DNA of 64,000 nt. Source: Gammaproteobacteria bacterium. GTDB lineage: Bacteria; Pseudomonadota; Gammaproteobacteria; Chromatiales; Chromatiaceae. Below are positions 44,800 to 53,582 of this stretch, in pieces. A program made the position numbers and the translations under genes. The notes beneath the pieces were generated by a model. The model saw nothing but the letters and a program-made list of their open reading frames with translations. It was not told where the DNA came from and searched no databases. The stretch spans positions 51,963 to 115,962 of the forward strand of contig JASBTJ010000042.1 of NCBI GenBank assembly GCA_030148485.1, written 5' to 3'. The first letter of the stretch is position 1. Every line of letters begins with the position of its first letter.

Positions 44800-45816
44800 A
44801 TGAGCACACGAAGCAAACACACCCGGCTGGCCGCCGCCAGCCTGAGCATCACCCTGGGGCTGGCGGCACAGGCCCACGCCGCCGGTGACTATCTGCTCGC
44901 CACCGCAAGTACCGGCGGCACCTACTATCCCGTCGGCGTGGCGTTGTCGACCTTGGTCAAGGTGAAGCTGCAACCGCGGGACAAGATCAACCTGTCGGCG
45001 ATCAATTCCGCCGGATCCGGCGAAAACATCAAGCTGCTGCGCGATGGCGAAGTACAGTTCGCCATCCTGCAAGGCCTGTATGGATCCTATGCCTGGAACG
45101 GGACCGGGCCGCTGACCAAGGACGGCTGGCAAAAGGAGCTGCGGGCGATCTCCATGCTGTGGCAGAACGTCGAACACTTCATGGTGAAATCCGAATACGC
45201 CGGATCCGGCACCATCAGCGACTTTACGGCACTGAACGGCAAGACCGTCGGTTTCGGTAAGAAGAACTCTGGCTCGCTGGGTTCGAGCAGGAAGATCCTT
45301 GCCAACCTGGGCGTCGACATCGACACCCGGTACAACCTGTTCTATGGCGGCTACGGGGCCCTGGCTTCCGCGCTGCAGGATGGCAAGGCGGACGGCATCA
45401 ATACCCCGGCGGGCGTTCCGGTGGGTGCCGTGACCAAGTTGTTCGCGGCCCGGGGCAAGGAGGTCACGCTATTGGGCTTTACCGCCGAGCAGGCCAAACA
45501 GGCGGACGGGGGCTTGCAGCTATGGACACCCTACCTGATCAAGGCCGGCACCTATCCCGGTCAGGACAAGGACATCCAGACCATCGCGCAACCGAATTTC
45601 CTGGCGGTGCGTGCCGACGTGCCCGACGACGACATCTACCGTATCACCAAGACGATTTATGAAAACCTGGGCTTTCTGAAGTCCATCCACAAGGCCACCG
45701 ATGCCATGGCCCTGGAAAAGGCGATCGCCGGTCTGCCCATGCCGCTACACCCTGGCGCTGCCCGCTACTATCGGGAAGCCGGCCTGGCCATTCCCGATCA
45801 CTTGATCGCGCAGTGA
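44800..45816 (+). CDS. TAXI-family TRAP transporter solute-binding receptor
   Basis: 338 residues with a signal peptide (cleavage after AQAHA, about 27). TAXI family hallmarks: LATASTGGTYYPVG and SAGSGENIKLLRDGEVQFAI, FGKKNSGSLGSS. Periplasmic ligand capture for the downstream fused permease. Ligand unknown; many TAXI receptors bind glutamate or similar organic acids. Confidence 0.9.
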   Translation: MSTRSKHTRLAAASLSITLGLAAQAHAAGDYLLATASTGGTYYPVGVALSTLVKVKLQPRDKINLSAINSAGSGENIKLLRDGEVQFAILQGLYGSYAWNGTGPLTKDGWQKELRAISMLWQNVEHFMVKSEYAGSGTISDFTALNGKTVGFGKKNSGSLGSSRKILANLGVDIDTRYNLFYGGYGALASALQDGKADGINTPAGVPVGAVTKLFAARGKEVTLLGFTAEQAKQADGGLQLWTPYLIKAGTYPGQDKDIQTIAQPNFLAVRADVPDDDIYRITKTIYENLGFLKSIHKATDAMALEKAIAGLPMPLHPGAARYYREAGLAIPDHLIAQ

Positions 45817-45879
45817 ACTGAGCCGATGACCTGAACAGGCCGGCCATCCCTGCGATGGCCAGCCGGCCGACGCGCTGCC

Positions 45880-48018
45880 ATGACCGAAACCGCCCATTCC
45901 GCCTCCGGCCAGGCACTGGAAGCCGGGTTGCGCCAGCAAAAGCTGCTAAGGCGCGTCGTCTACTGGCTGGGCGTCGCGGTGGCGCTACTGCACCTGGTGA
46001 TGAACTACAGCACCTGGTTCCCGACCCAGTGGCAAGCCGTCCTGCACTACGTCGGGCTGGGCACCATGGCGGTGCTGCTATACCCGATGGCAGGGCGCGG
46101 TCAGTCCCGTGGCATGCTGTGGCTGGACGTGTTGTTCGGCTGTGTGGTGCTGGGCAGTACGGTGTTGGTGGTCTCTGCGGAAGATGCCATATACGCACGG
46201 GGCGTGACCATGACAGCGTTCGAGATGGCGCTCGCCTTGGTGGCCATCGGCGGGGCCATTGAACTGACCCGCCGCACCACCGGCTGGGTCATTCCGCTGC
46301 TGATCCTGCTCTCGCTCAGCTATGTCAGCCTGTGGGGCGACTGGCTGGACAACATATTCCGCTTTGCCGGTCTGTCGGTGGAGACCTTGTTGTTCCGCAG
46401 CATCTTCGGTGACGACGCGCTGTTCGGATCCATCGCCCAGATATCGGTCAGCTTCGTGTTCATGTTCATCCTGTTCGGCGCCTTCCTGGTGCGCTCAGGG
46501 GCGGGTGACTTCGTCATCGCCATGTCCAACGCCCTGGCCGGACGCATCGTCGGGGGACCTGGGCTGGTGGCGGTGATTTCGTCAGGGCTGACCGGCACGA
46601 TATCCGGGTCCGCCATCGCCAATACGGTTTCCACCGGGGTGGTCACCATTCCGATGATGAAGCGTGCCGGTTTTCCGGCCCGATTCGCCGCCGGCGTCGA
46701 ATCGGCGGCCAGTACCGGCGGTCAACTGATGCCGCCGATCATGGGCGCCGGCGCCTTCGTCATGGCCAGCTACACGCAAATCCCCTATACCGATATCGTG
46801 CTGGTCGCCTTCCTTCCCGCGCTGCTCTATTTTCTGTCCGTGGCCTTCTTTGTCCGCATCGAGGCCAAACGTCTCGGTTTCCAGCCTCAGCCGCAGGAAG
46901 ACGACAAATCGTTCCGACAGGTCCTGCGCGAAGGCGGGCTGGTGTTCGTCACGCCGATCAGCACCCTGATCGCGCTGCTGGTGGCAGGCTTCACGCCCAC
47001 CTACGCCGCCGGGTTCGCCATCCTGACCGTCATCGGCGCCAGTTGGCTGACACCGCGCCCCATGGGCCTCGGCGCGATCGCCGATGCCCTCGCCCTGGGC
47101 AGCCGGAACATGATCACCACCGGTCTGCTCCTGGTTGCGGTGGGTCTGGTGGTGAACGTGATCGCCATGACCGGTGTCGGCAACACCTTGTCGCTGATGA
47201 TCCAGCAATGGGCTGGCGGCAGCCTGCTGCTGGCCTTGGTGCTGATCGCCTTGGCCTCACTGGTGCTGGGCATGGGCTTGCCGGTGACCGCCGCCTACAT
47301 CGTGCTGGCCACCCTGTCGGCCCCGGCGTTGTACAACCTCATGGCGGAAGCTCAGGTGGTGCAACATCTGGTCGCCGGCAATACCCTGCCCGCCGCCAGC
47401 GCGGCGCTGGTCCAGCTTGCCGCGCCGGACCTCGCCGGCTCGCTCGGCCAGCCCATGGCACCAACGCAAGCCCAGGCGCTGCTGGACGGTTTGCGTGCTG
47501 TCGACCCGTCGCTGGTGACCGGGCTCTACGATCAGGTGCTGTCACCCACCCTAGTGACCGCCATCCTGCTGTCCGCGCACATGATCGTCTTCTGGCTGAG
47601 CCAGGACTCCAACGTGACACCCCCGGTCTGTCTGACCGCCTATGCGGCCGCGGCCATTGCCGGTACCTCCCAGATACGCACCGGTTTCACCGCCTGGAAG
47701 CTGGCCAAGGGCCTGTATATCGTGCCCCTGCTGTTTGCCTACACGCCGATACTGCACGGCGACTGGCCCACCGCGCTGGCGCTGTTCGCCTTCAGTGCGG
47801 TGGGGTTGTACGCCTTCGCCGCTGCCTTTCAGGGACACCTTGAGACAAACCATGGCTGGGGCGTGCGACTGCTGCTGGCGGCGCTGGCCGTCGCCCTGCT
47901 CTACCCGAACGCCCCTTGGCTGCATTGGCTGGGTCTGGCGGCGTTCGCTGCACTGTTCACCTGGGACCGGCGTCGCCACAGGCGCCACAGCGCCGGAAAT
48001 CACCCCGGCATCAGTTGA
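45880..48018 (+). CDS. TRAP transporter fused permease (4TM + 12TM)
   Basis: 712 residues. N-terminal DctQ-like helices are fused to a DctM domain (SGSAIANTVSTGVVTIPMMKRAGF, SAASTGGQLMPPIMGAGAF, VLGMGLPVTAAYIVLATLSAPAL, DSNVTPPVCLTAYAAAAIAG). Partner of the TAXI receptor 63 bp upstream. Sodium-driven uptake into the cytoplasm fits a saline habitat. Confidence 0.92.
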   Translation: MTETAHSASGQALEAGLRQQKLLRRVVYWLGVAVALLHLVMNYSTWFPTQWQAVLHYVGLGTMAVLLYPMAGRGQSRGMLWLDVLFGCVVLGSTVLVVSAEDAIYARGVTMTAFEMALALVAIGGAIELTRRTTGWVIPLLILLSLSYVSLWGDWLDNIFRFAGLSVETLLFRSIFGDDALFGSIAQISVSFVFMFILFGAFLVRSGAGDFVIAMSNALAGRIVGGPGLVAVISSGLTGTISGSAIANTVSTGVVTIPMMKRAGFPARFAAGVESAASTGGQLMPPIMGAGAFVMASYTQIPYTDIVLVAFLPALLYFLSVAFFVRIEAKRLGFQPQPQEDDKSFRQVLREGGLVFVTPISTLIALLVAGFTPTYAAGFAILTVIGASWLTPRPMGLGAIADALALGSRNMITTGLLLVAVGLVVNVIAMTGVGNTLSLMIQQWAGGSLLLALVLIALASLVLGMGLPVTAAYIVLATLSAPALYNLMAEAQVVQHLVAGNTLPAASAALVQLAAPDLAGSLGQPMAPTQAQALLDGLRAVDPSLVTGLYDQVLSPTLVTAILLSAHMIVFWLSQDSNVTPPVCLTAYAAAAIAGTSQIRTGFTAWKLAKGLYIVPLLFAYTPILHGDWPTALALFAFSAVGLYAFAAAFQGHLETNHGWGVRLLLAALAVALLYPNAPWLHWLGLAAFAALFTWDRRRHRRHSAGNHPGIS

Positions 48019-48895
48019 CGTACTGGGCGAACTCCGCGACCACCTTGCGCAATTCCTTGTTGAATTCGCGTGGCTTTTGCATGTGTGGAAAGTGACCGGT
48101 GCCCGGGATCAGCCGCACCGTGCGACTACGCACCTCGCCCTGGCCGGTGGGGTCGCCGTTGATGTTCTGCAGCCGATCACCGAGTGCCGTGATCGATTGC
48201 GCACCCTGGTCCCGGCTCCAACGAAAGATCGCCCGCATGGCCTGCACACCGGTCCGTTGATCGGCCTGCTGCATAGCGGTGACCACCCGCTGGATCAGGA
48301 CAGGATCGGTATCCGGCGGGAACATCTGGTTGACCATGGCGGTTGTCGCCTCGACGAAATTCCGCTCGAACGGTGCCACGAAGGCGTCGATCTCGGCATC
48401 GCTCCGGGGATACTCGAACGCGGTATGGAACACGTCCACCGCAACCACGCCGACCACCGTATCACCCAACTGTTTGGCGGCCTCCACCGCGACCGGGCCG
48501 CCCATGGAATGCCCGACCAGCACCACGTGCTTCAGATCGAGCTCACGCACCACGTGTGCCACATCGCTGCCGAACGCCGCCATGGAGTGCGTCTCCCGGC
48601 CACGATCTGATTCGCCGTGACCCACCAGATCCAGCCGTACCACCCGGTAGTCGCGGGCCAAATCGTCGAACTGTGCATCCCAGAAGGTGCGGTTGCAGCT
48701 CCAGCAGTGCACGAAAACAATGGCGGGTTCGCCCTGTCCTGCGACGTCGTAACGAATGCGCAGTCCCTCAGACGAGGCGGTGGTGCGGGTAGCCTGCGCC
48801 ACTGTCGGCCCTTCGTCGGCGCATCCGCCCAGCAGCCCGACCAGCCAGAACGCCGTCAAGATGCCGATCCACTTTCCCCTTTGATCGCCCTTCAT
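48011..48895 (-). CDS. Alpha/beta-hydrolase lipoprotein
   Basis: 294 residues from ATG 48895. Signal with lipobox LLGGC at about 20-24, so a membrane-anchored envelope protein. Nucleophile elbow GHSMGG, oxyanion region VHCWSCN, and a late His in GTGHFPHMQ. Substrate unknown. Its last 8 bp overlap the end of the TRAP permease tail-to-tail. Confidence 0.85.
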   Translation of the reverse strand: MKGDQRGKWIGILTAFWLVGLLGGCADEGPTVAQATRTTASSEGLRIRYDVAGQGEPAIVFVHCWSCNRTFWDAQFDDLARDYRVVRLDLVGHGESDRGRETHSMAAFGSDVAHVVRELDLKHVVLVGHSMGGPVAVEAAKQLGDTVVGVVAVDVFHTAFEYPRSDAEIDAFVAPFERNFVEATTAMVNQMFPPDTDPVLIQRVVTAMQQADQRTGVQAMRAIFRWSRDQGAQSITALGDRLQNINGDPTGQGEVRSRTVRLIPGTGHFPHMQKPREFNKELRKVVAEFAQYVN

Positions 48896-49058
48896 CACCC
48901 CTCCTTGAAACCGCGTGCGCCACATCGGCGCGCATGGCGGTAAATGCATAACGAACCGGATGTCCGTTAGCATACGACCACAACCCCGGTCGGGCGACCA
49001 CGAACCTGTTCGCATCGTGGCCGTCGACACCCCATCCCCGCCAAGCAGATTCGACCCT

Positions 49059-49919
49059 ATGACACAACTCGGTAAGACCGCCCGCTTAAGGGTCATCAAG
49101 GCCGTTCCGTTCGGCCTCTACCTGGACGCCCACGAACTCGGCGAGGTGTTGTTGCCGAAACGCTACGTCCCTGCCGACACCCGTGTCGGCGATGCACTGA
49201 ACGTCTTTCTGTATCTGGACTCCGACGACATCCCCATCGCCACCACGTTGACGCCCAAGGTCCAGGTGGGCCAGTGCGCTCATCTGCGCGTTGCGGCTGT
49301 CAATCAGGTCGGCGCCTTCCTGGACTGGGGCTTGCCCAAGGAACTGTTGGTACCGTTCAACGAACAGCGCACACGTATGCAGGCAGGGCGTTGGTACACG
49401 GTATACGTATTTATCGACGGACAAACCGGCCGCATTGCCGCCACCTCCCGGCTCTCGGATCACCTGAGCGAGACCGCGGACGACGAATACGTCGCCGGCC
49501 AGGCGGTCAATCTGTTGATCTGCGCCCGCACCGATTTGGGGCTCAAAGCGGTCATCGACGGCAGCCATCTGGGCATGATTCTGGCCAACGATGTGATTGG
49601 GGACATACACGTCGGCGCGCATTTGACCGGCTTTGTCAAAAACGTACGCGACGACGGACGGATCAATCTGCAGCTGCAGCGCACGGGCGAGCGCGGGCGC
49701 GGCCAGCTCGACGACCGGATACTGTCCTTCCTGAAAACCCAGGGCGGCCGGAGCACCATCACCGACCGCAGTTCACCAGAGGTGATTTTCAAACAATTCG
49801 GTGTCAGCAAGGCGAACTATAAAAAGGCCCTGGGCCGGCTATACAAGGCCAGACGCATCGATTTGAACAAAGACTGCGTCACATTGTTGGACGCACCCGA
49901 CGATGCAAAAAATATTTAA
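49059..49919 (+). CDS. CvfB-family S1-domain RNA-binding protein
   Basis: 286 residues: three S1-like domains (first GKTARLRVIKAVPFGLYLDA, second GQCAHLRVAAVNQVGAFLDWGLPKELLVP, third GLKAVIDGSHLGMI...VGAHLTGFVKNVRDDGRI) followed by a winged helix (GRSTITDRSSPEVIFKQFGVSKANYKKALG). Homologues bind RNA and affect virulence or stress gene expression. Confidence 0.88.
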   Translation: MTQLGKTARLRVIKAVPFGLYLDAHELGEVLLPKRYVPADTRVGDALNVFLYLDSDDIPIATTLTPKVQVGQCAHLRVAAVNQVGAFLDWGLPKELLVPFNEQRTRMQAGRWYTVYVFIDGQTGRIAATSRLSDHLSETADDEYVAGQAVNLLICARTDLGLKAVIDGSHLGMILANDVIGDIHVGAHLTGFVKNVRDDGRINLQLQRTGERGRGQLDDRILSFLKTQGGRSTITDRSSPEVIFKQFGVSKANYKKALGRLYKARRIDLNKDCVTLLDAPDDAKNI

Positions 49920-50101
49920 CACACCGGCAGGACATAAAGGCATCGCCAACGGCCAAAGTGTTAGCTATATTGGTCCCTGCAGACGTCCTAGTGCGCAGTA
50001 ATTCCGGTAGACCCTCTCGTGAGTAGCAGGCCCTTCCGAAATATCTCAGTGACCGCCTGCGTGAACAGTGTGTTTTTCAAAGCTCAATAGAGGTAATCGC
50101 C

Positions 50102-50305
50102 ATGACTACTGGCACCGTAAAATGGTTTGACGACGCAAAAGGTTTCGGCTTCATCGCCCCGGATGACGGCAGCAAGGACGTATTCGTCCATCACAGCGCC
50201 ATTCAGGGCAGCGGCTTCAAATCGTTGGCCGAAGGCCAGAAGGTTTCCTTCGACGTCGAGCAGGGTCAGAAAGGCCCCGCCGCGGCAAACGTGGTAGCGC
50301 AATAA
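50102..50305 (+). CDS. Cold-shock domain protein (copy 1)
   Basis: 67 residues with RNP1 KGFGFIAP and RNP2 VFVHHSAI. An RNA chaperone of the CspA family. It differs from the copy at 52316 at only about six residues, so the two are duplicates. A leader of more than 100 nt contains GGCCCTTCCGAAATATCTC, similar to the leader of copy 2. Followed by a strong terminator. Confidence 0.95.
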   Translation: MTTGTVKWFDDAKGFGFIAPDDGSKDVFVHHSAIQGSGFKSLAEGQKVSFDVEQGQKGPAAANVVAQ

Positions 50306-50333
50306 GCCTACCTCGCTTCCGTCGGAAACGAAG

Positions 50334-50358
50334 AGCCCCGCCTCGGCGGGGCTTTTTT
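50334..50358 (+). terminator. Rho-independent terminator of cold-shock gene 1
   Basis: AGCCCCGCC (50334-50342), loop TC, GGCGGGGCT (50345-50353), then a run of T to 50358. Starts 29 bp after the stop. Confidence 0.9.
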
Positions 50359-50383
50359 GTGTCCAGCGCCGGTCAGGCCGCGC

Positions 50384-50707
50384 TCACATATAGGCCTTGG
50401 CCTCTTCACCCGGGTTAGGCAAGCCGGCCACCCGCCAGGCCTCACGCATACCGTGAAAAAGCTGCCGCCCCTGGTCCCGGCCCAACCCGAACAGCCACTC
50501 CATATAGGACATGGGCGGCAGGGTATGGTGAGCCAGATAATGCTCGCGCAGGTAACCGATCATCCGCCAGTGTTCCTCGGTGAGCTCGTCCAGCCCGTCG
50601 CCCAACGCCAATTGCACCGCAAGATCCTCATCCCAATCGAATGGATTCATCAGAAACCCATCCTCGTCGAATTCAACGCGTTCCTCCGGCCGTAGACTGC
50701 TGCCCAT
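50384..50707 (-). CDS. DsrC/TusE-like protein lacking the redox cysteines (type 1)
   Basis: 107 residues. The DsrC/TusE core is readable: [63 protein letters not shown], then [14 protein letters not shown]. In DsrC and TusE the C-terminus is GLPKPTGC plus one residue, with a second Cys about 10 residues earlier. Here both are absent (no Cys in the whole protein). It cannot carry persulfide like TusE; cysteine-less homologues (RspA type) have been proposed as regulators. Confidence 0.85.
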   Translation of the reverse strand: MGSSLRPEERVEFDEDGFLMNPFDWDEDLAVQLALGDGLDELTEEHWRMIGYLREHYLAHHTLPPMSYMEWLFGLGRDQGRQLFHGMREAWRVAGLPNPGEEAKAYM

Positions 50708-51059
50708 TTATCGCCTCCATCCTTCCCGATCCATCCCGCCAGCCGGGATGCTGCCATGCCTAATCAATAGCAGAGCGCGGAAAAATTGGAACGACATATT
50801 CATCGCAATCCAGAAGGAAAAGCACGACATCCGGGTAGTCGACCTGCAGAACCCCCACAGGTGCGTTAACATGGGCGCCATACACGCGTCCCGTCTCGAC
50901 ACGGTACGTCTCCATCGGGCCAGTCGGCCCTGTCATATCGCGCCGCATGGCGACATGCCGACGCATCCGTGCCAACCGCCTGCGGACCGGCACACGCGAT
51001 CCATAAAACCGCGCGCCCGCGTTGCCACATACGGTGGCCGGCGCACCTACAGGAGTCAC
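50708..51059. other. 352-bp region without a convincing gene
   Basis: It separates the divergent DsrC-like gene and infA. Open frames here have no family similarity or good ribosome sites. It is less GC-rich for about 100 bp next to the DsrC-like start. It probably holds the two promoters; I could not pick boxes with confidence. Confidence 0.5.
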
Positions 51060-51281
51060 ATGTCAAAAGAAGATCTGATCGAAATGGACGGTGTGGTCAC
51101 CGAGATCATGCCCAATCAACGTTTCCGGGTGGAGCTGGAAAACGGGATGAACATCCAGGCTTACAGTAGCGGCAAGATGCGTCGTTTTCGCATTCGCGTC
51201 GTCGCCGGTGACAAGGTCCAACTGGAAATGTCGCCCTACGACCTGACCAAGGGTCGTATCAGTTACCAATACAAGACCTGA
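51060..51281 (+). CDS. infA: Translation initiation factor IF-1
   Basis: 73 residues from ATG 51060 (AGGAG 6 bases upstream). OB-fold with the IF-1 fingerprint [26 protein letters not shown] and [15 protein letters not shown]. It differs from enteric IF-1 at several surface positions (AYSSG for AHISG) and ends in YQYKT, so it may be a second, paralogous IF-1. Placement among cold-shock genes is notable because IF-1 binds A-site RNA with the same fold. Confidence 0.92.
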   Translation: MSKEDLIEMDGVVTEIMPNQRFRVELENGMNIQAYSSGKMRRFRIRVVAGDKVQLEMSPYDLTKGRISYQYKT

Positions 51282-51345
51282 ACCACACTCCGACCCCGCC
51301 GGTGACGAAACCTTCCTCTCTGTCCCTGGTCTAGAGCTGTGACGC

Positions 51346-51500
51346 CAGGGAACCTCTGAACCGCCTACCAAGGCGCTCGCGCCACCAGCATCCGCTGTCC
51401 GGCATTGCGCGTCACAGCGACTGCCGGGTGTCCGCAACGGGTTGGCGATGCCAGGCCGGCTACCGTAGATGCAGGAACCGGTGAAATCAGAGGCTCCCAG
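51346..51500. mobile_element. MITE-like element 1 (155 bp, no coding capacity)
   Basis: Left end CAGGGAACCTCTGAA at 51346 and right end TCAGAGGCTCCCAG ending 51500 are inverted repeats (12 of 14 matching). The inside has no open frame of note. The end sequence GGGAACCTCTGA is identical to that of the insertion sequence at 63826, which could mobilise it. It fills the 310-bp gap (51282-51591) between infA and the second DsrC-like gene. Confidence 0.6.
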
Positions 51501-51591
51501 GTTCGCGTCTGACCCCGAAAACGGATGGCCGCCAGGCCCCCGCTTTCGTTAGTCGCACCTGTATTCACACGACGCATACAAGGAGGCCGCC

Positions 51592-52002
51592 GTGGCACAC
51601 AGCAAGCAACCGACCGGGGACAATCTGGAAAAATTCGTCACCGAGTCCGATGACCGGCGCATCGATGCCGATGTCGAGAGTCAACAGCAGAACAACCGTG
51701 AGAAATACCTCGCCGATTGGGATGAGGAAGCCGCCAGGGCGATCGCAAAGGCGCGCGGCTATGAACTGACCGAAGCGCATTTGGCCGTGGTTCACGCGTT
51801 GCGCGACCATTACCGCGACAACGGCCAGGCGGAGGACGGGCGGGAACTCGAGGACCTGCTGGAAGCGCGATTCGCCGACCAGGGAGGCAAGCGCTATCTC
51901 TATCGGCTATTCCCGGACGGCCCGGTGACCGAGGGCCTCACCCTGGCCAAGCTGCCGCTTCCGCCTTACACGGTGGACGCCGGTTTCGGTACCGCCCGAT
52001 AA
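51592..52002 (+). CDS. DsrC/TusE-like protein lacking the redox cysteines (type 2)
   Basis: 136 residues, GTG start with AAGGAGG 5-6 bases upstream. It has an N-terminal acidic extension of about 35 residues, then a DsrC core: DWDEEAARAIAKARGYELTEAHLAVVHALRDHY and GKRYLYRLFPDGPVTEGLTLAKLPLPP. The DsrC motif GPxxQGCKxAGLPKPTGC is recognisable, but both Cys positions are changed (GLT for GCK, PPYT for PTGC) and there is no Cys in the protein. Differs strongly from type 1. Confidence 0.82.
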   Translation: MAHSKQPTGDNLEKFVTESDDRRIDADVESQQQNNREKYLADWDEEAARAIAKARGYELTEAHLAVVHALRDHYRDNGQAEDGRELEDLLEARFADQGGKRYLYRLFPDGPVTEGLTLAKLPLPPYTVDAGFGTAR

Positions 52003-52157
52003 CGCGGGTGCCCGCCCTGCGCCGACTGGGGCAAGTCTACCCCCGACCAGCCGGACCCCGGCAACGCCTTTCCGCGCCTGCCAGGCGACCCGAGCCTGGT
52101 CGGGGCGACGGATGCGGAAGGGCCGCCGCTGCGGGAGGACGACCAAGAAAATACCCC

Positions 52158-52186
52158 TTGATGCCGTCACACTGAAGGTGCATAGT
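52158..52186 (+). promoter_or_regulatory. Sigma-70-type promoter of cold-shock gene 2
   Basis: TTGATG (52158-52163) and CATAGT (52181-52186) with 17 bp between. The predicted transcript has a leader of about 120 nt, typical of cspA-like genes, which includes GGCAGACCCTTCCG, shared with the leader of copy 1. Confidence 0.5.
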
Positions 52187-52315
52187 GCCGCCATTGCAGT
52201 GCTTTCTTGTAGTGTTTCGGCAGTTCCTCTCCGCCGTTCGTGGCAGACCCTTCCGTACTCTCGTTAAAACGTCTGCATAAACCCACGTTCAATCTCTAAA
52301 TGAAAGGTAACCGAA

Positions 52316-52519
52316 ATGGCTACAGGTAAAGTGAAATGGTTCAGTGACGAAAAGGGCTTTGGTTTCATCGCCCCGGACGACGGCAGCAAGGACGTGTTCG
52401 TCCATCACAGCGCCATTCAGGGCAGCGGCTTCAAGTCCCTGGCCGAAGGTCAAAGCGTCAGCTTCGACGTGGAGCAAGGCCAGAAAGGCCCCAGCGCCGC
52501 CAACGTCGTCGCGCAGTGA
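52316..52519 (+). CDS. Cold-shock domain protein (copy 2)
   Basis: 67 residues, [20 protein letters not shown]. It carries the same RNP motifs as copy 1 and is identical to it over residues 13-46. AAAGGTAACC lies just upstream. The strong similarity with diverged flanks suggests an old duplication kept similar by selection or gene conversion. Confidence 0.95.
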   Translation: MATGKVKWFSDEKGFGFIAPDDGSKDVFVHHSAIQGSGFKSLAEGQSVSFDVEQGQKGPSAANVVAQ

Positions 52520-52554
52520 TGCGGTCGATCGGATGCCCTGGCATCCGATGACAC

Positions 52555-52592
52555 CAAGAAAAAGCCCCGCCTAGGCGGGGCTTTTTCTTGGT
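52555..52592. terminator. Bidirectional terminator between csp copy 2 and egtD
   Basis: Perfect 38-bp palindrome centred on 52573/52574: A-rich side, AGCCCCGCC, GGCGGGGCT, T-rich side. It works in both directions for the convergent cold-shock and egtBD transcripts. Confidence 0.9.
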
Positions 52593-52616
52593 ACGTCACT
52601 CGCGCCAAGCAAATCG

Positions 52617-53582
52617 TCAAATCGCATCGAAAAACTGCACGCTGAACAGCTGCGCCGGATCGGTCCAAACCGCTACGGGTTCGAAACCGGCGCGCCGTGC
52701 CAGGGTATGAAACTGGGAAATGTCATATTTGTAGGAATTCTCGGTATGTATGGTATCGCCGGCGGCAAAGCTGAACGCATGCCCGCCGACGTGCACCGTC
52801 TGGTTACAACGGCTGACCAGATGCATCTCGATACGGCCCCGCATCCCGTTGTAGAACGCGCGGTGGCCAAACCGATCCTGGGCAAAATCACCGCCCAGTT
52901 CCCGATTGATCCTGGTCAGCAGATTGCGGTTGAACGCCACGGTCACGCCCGCGGCATCGTTGTAGGCCACATCCAGAATCGCAGCGTCCTTTTTCAGGTC
53001 CACACCGATCAGCAAACCGCCACGTCCACCTACCAGGGTGCGCAGATTCCGCAGAAACAACTCGGCGTCGGCGGGCTCGAAATTGCCGATGCTCGATCCG
53101 GGAAAAAACGCCACCTTGCGCACACCGGCAGGACGATAAGGCAAACGCAACGGCGCGGTGAAATCCATACATGCGGCATGCAGATCCAGCCAAGGGTACT
53201 CATCCGCCAGTTTGCGGGCAGCGGCGAACAGATGATCGCGTGAGATATCCATCGGTACGTAGGCGGACGGCCGCAACGCCGTCAGCAACAAGCGCACCTT
53301 CTCACTGCTGCCGGCCCCTGGTTCGATCAACACACACCCGGAACCGATGCAGTCGGCAATTTCCACCGCGTTGTTGCGCAACAACTGGACCTCGGTCCGG
53401 GTCGGGTAGTACTCCGGGGTATCGCAGATGGCGTCGAACAACCGTGAGCCATGCTCGTCGTAGAAGAATTTTGGCGGAATGGATGCCGGGGTGATCGCCA
53501 AGCCCGTCAGCACCTCACCCAGGAAGTCGGCGCGACTGGGGTGGTAATCGTAAAACCGGATATCCGAGGCCAGACTGCTCAC
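52617..53582 (-). CDS. egtD: L-histidine N-alpha-methyltransferase
   Basis: Makes hercynine (trimethylhistidine) from histidine with three SAM. 321 residues, the canonical length, from GTG 53582 overlapping the egtB stop. Motifs: PPKFFYDEHGSRLFDAIC, EYYPTRTE, IEPGAGSSEK (SAM loop), FFPGSSIGNF and the C-terminal ENSYKYD. First committed enzyme of ergothioneine synthesis. Confidence 0.95.
   Translation of the reverse strand: MSSLASDIRFYDYHPSRADFLGEVLTGLAITPASIPPKFFYDEHGSRLFDAICDTPEYYPTRTEVQLLRNNAVEIADCIGSGCVLIEPGAGSSEKVRLLLTALRPSAYVPMDISRDHLFAAARKLADEYPWLDLHAACMDFTAPLRLPYRPAGVRKVAFFPGSSIGNFEPADAELFLRNLRTLVGGRGGLLIGVDLKKDAAILDVAYNDAAGVTVAFNRNLLTRINRELGGDFAQDRFGHRAFYNGMRGRIEMHLVSRCNQTVHVGGHAFSFAAGDTIHTENSYKYDISQFHTLARRAGFEPVAVWTDPAQLFSVQFFDAI

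Noticed and set aside
50760..51059. 99-codon minus-strand frame between the DsrC-like gene and infA
   Set aside because: No ribosome site or family similarity, and it covers the region where the infA promoter should be.
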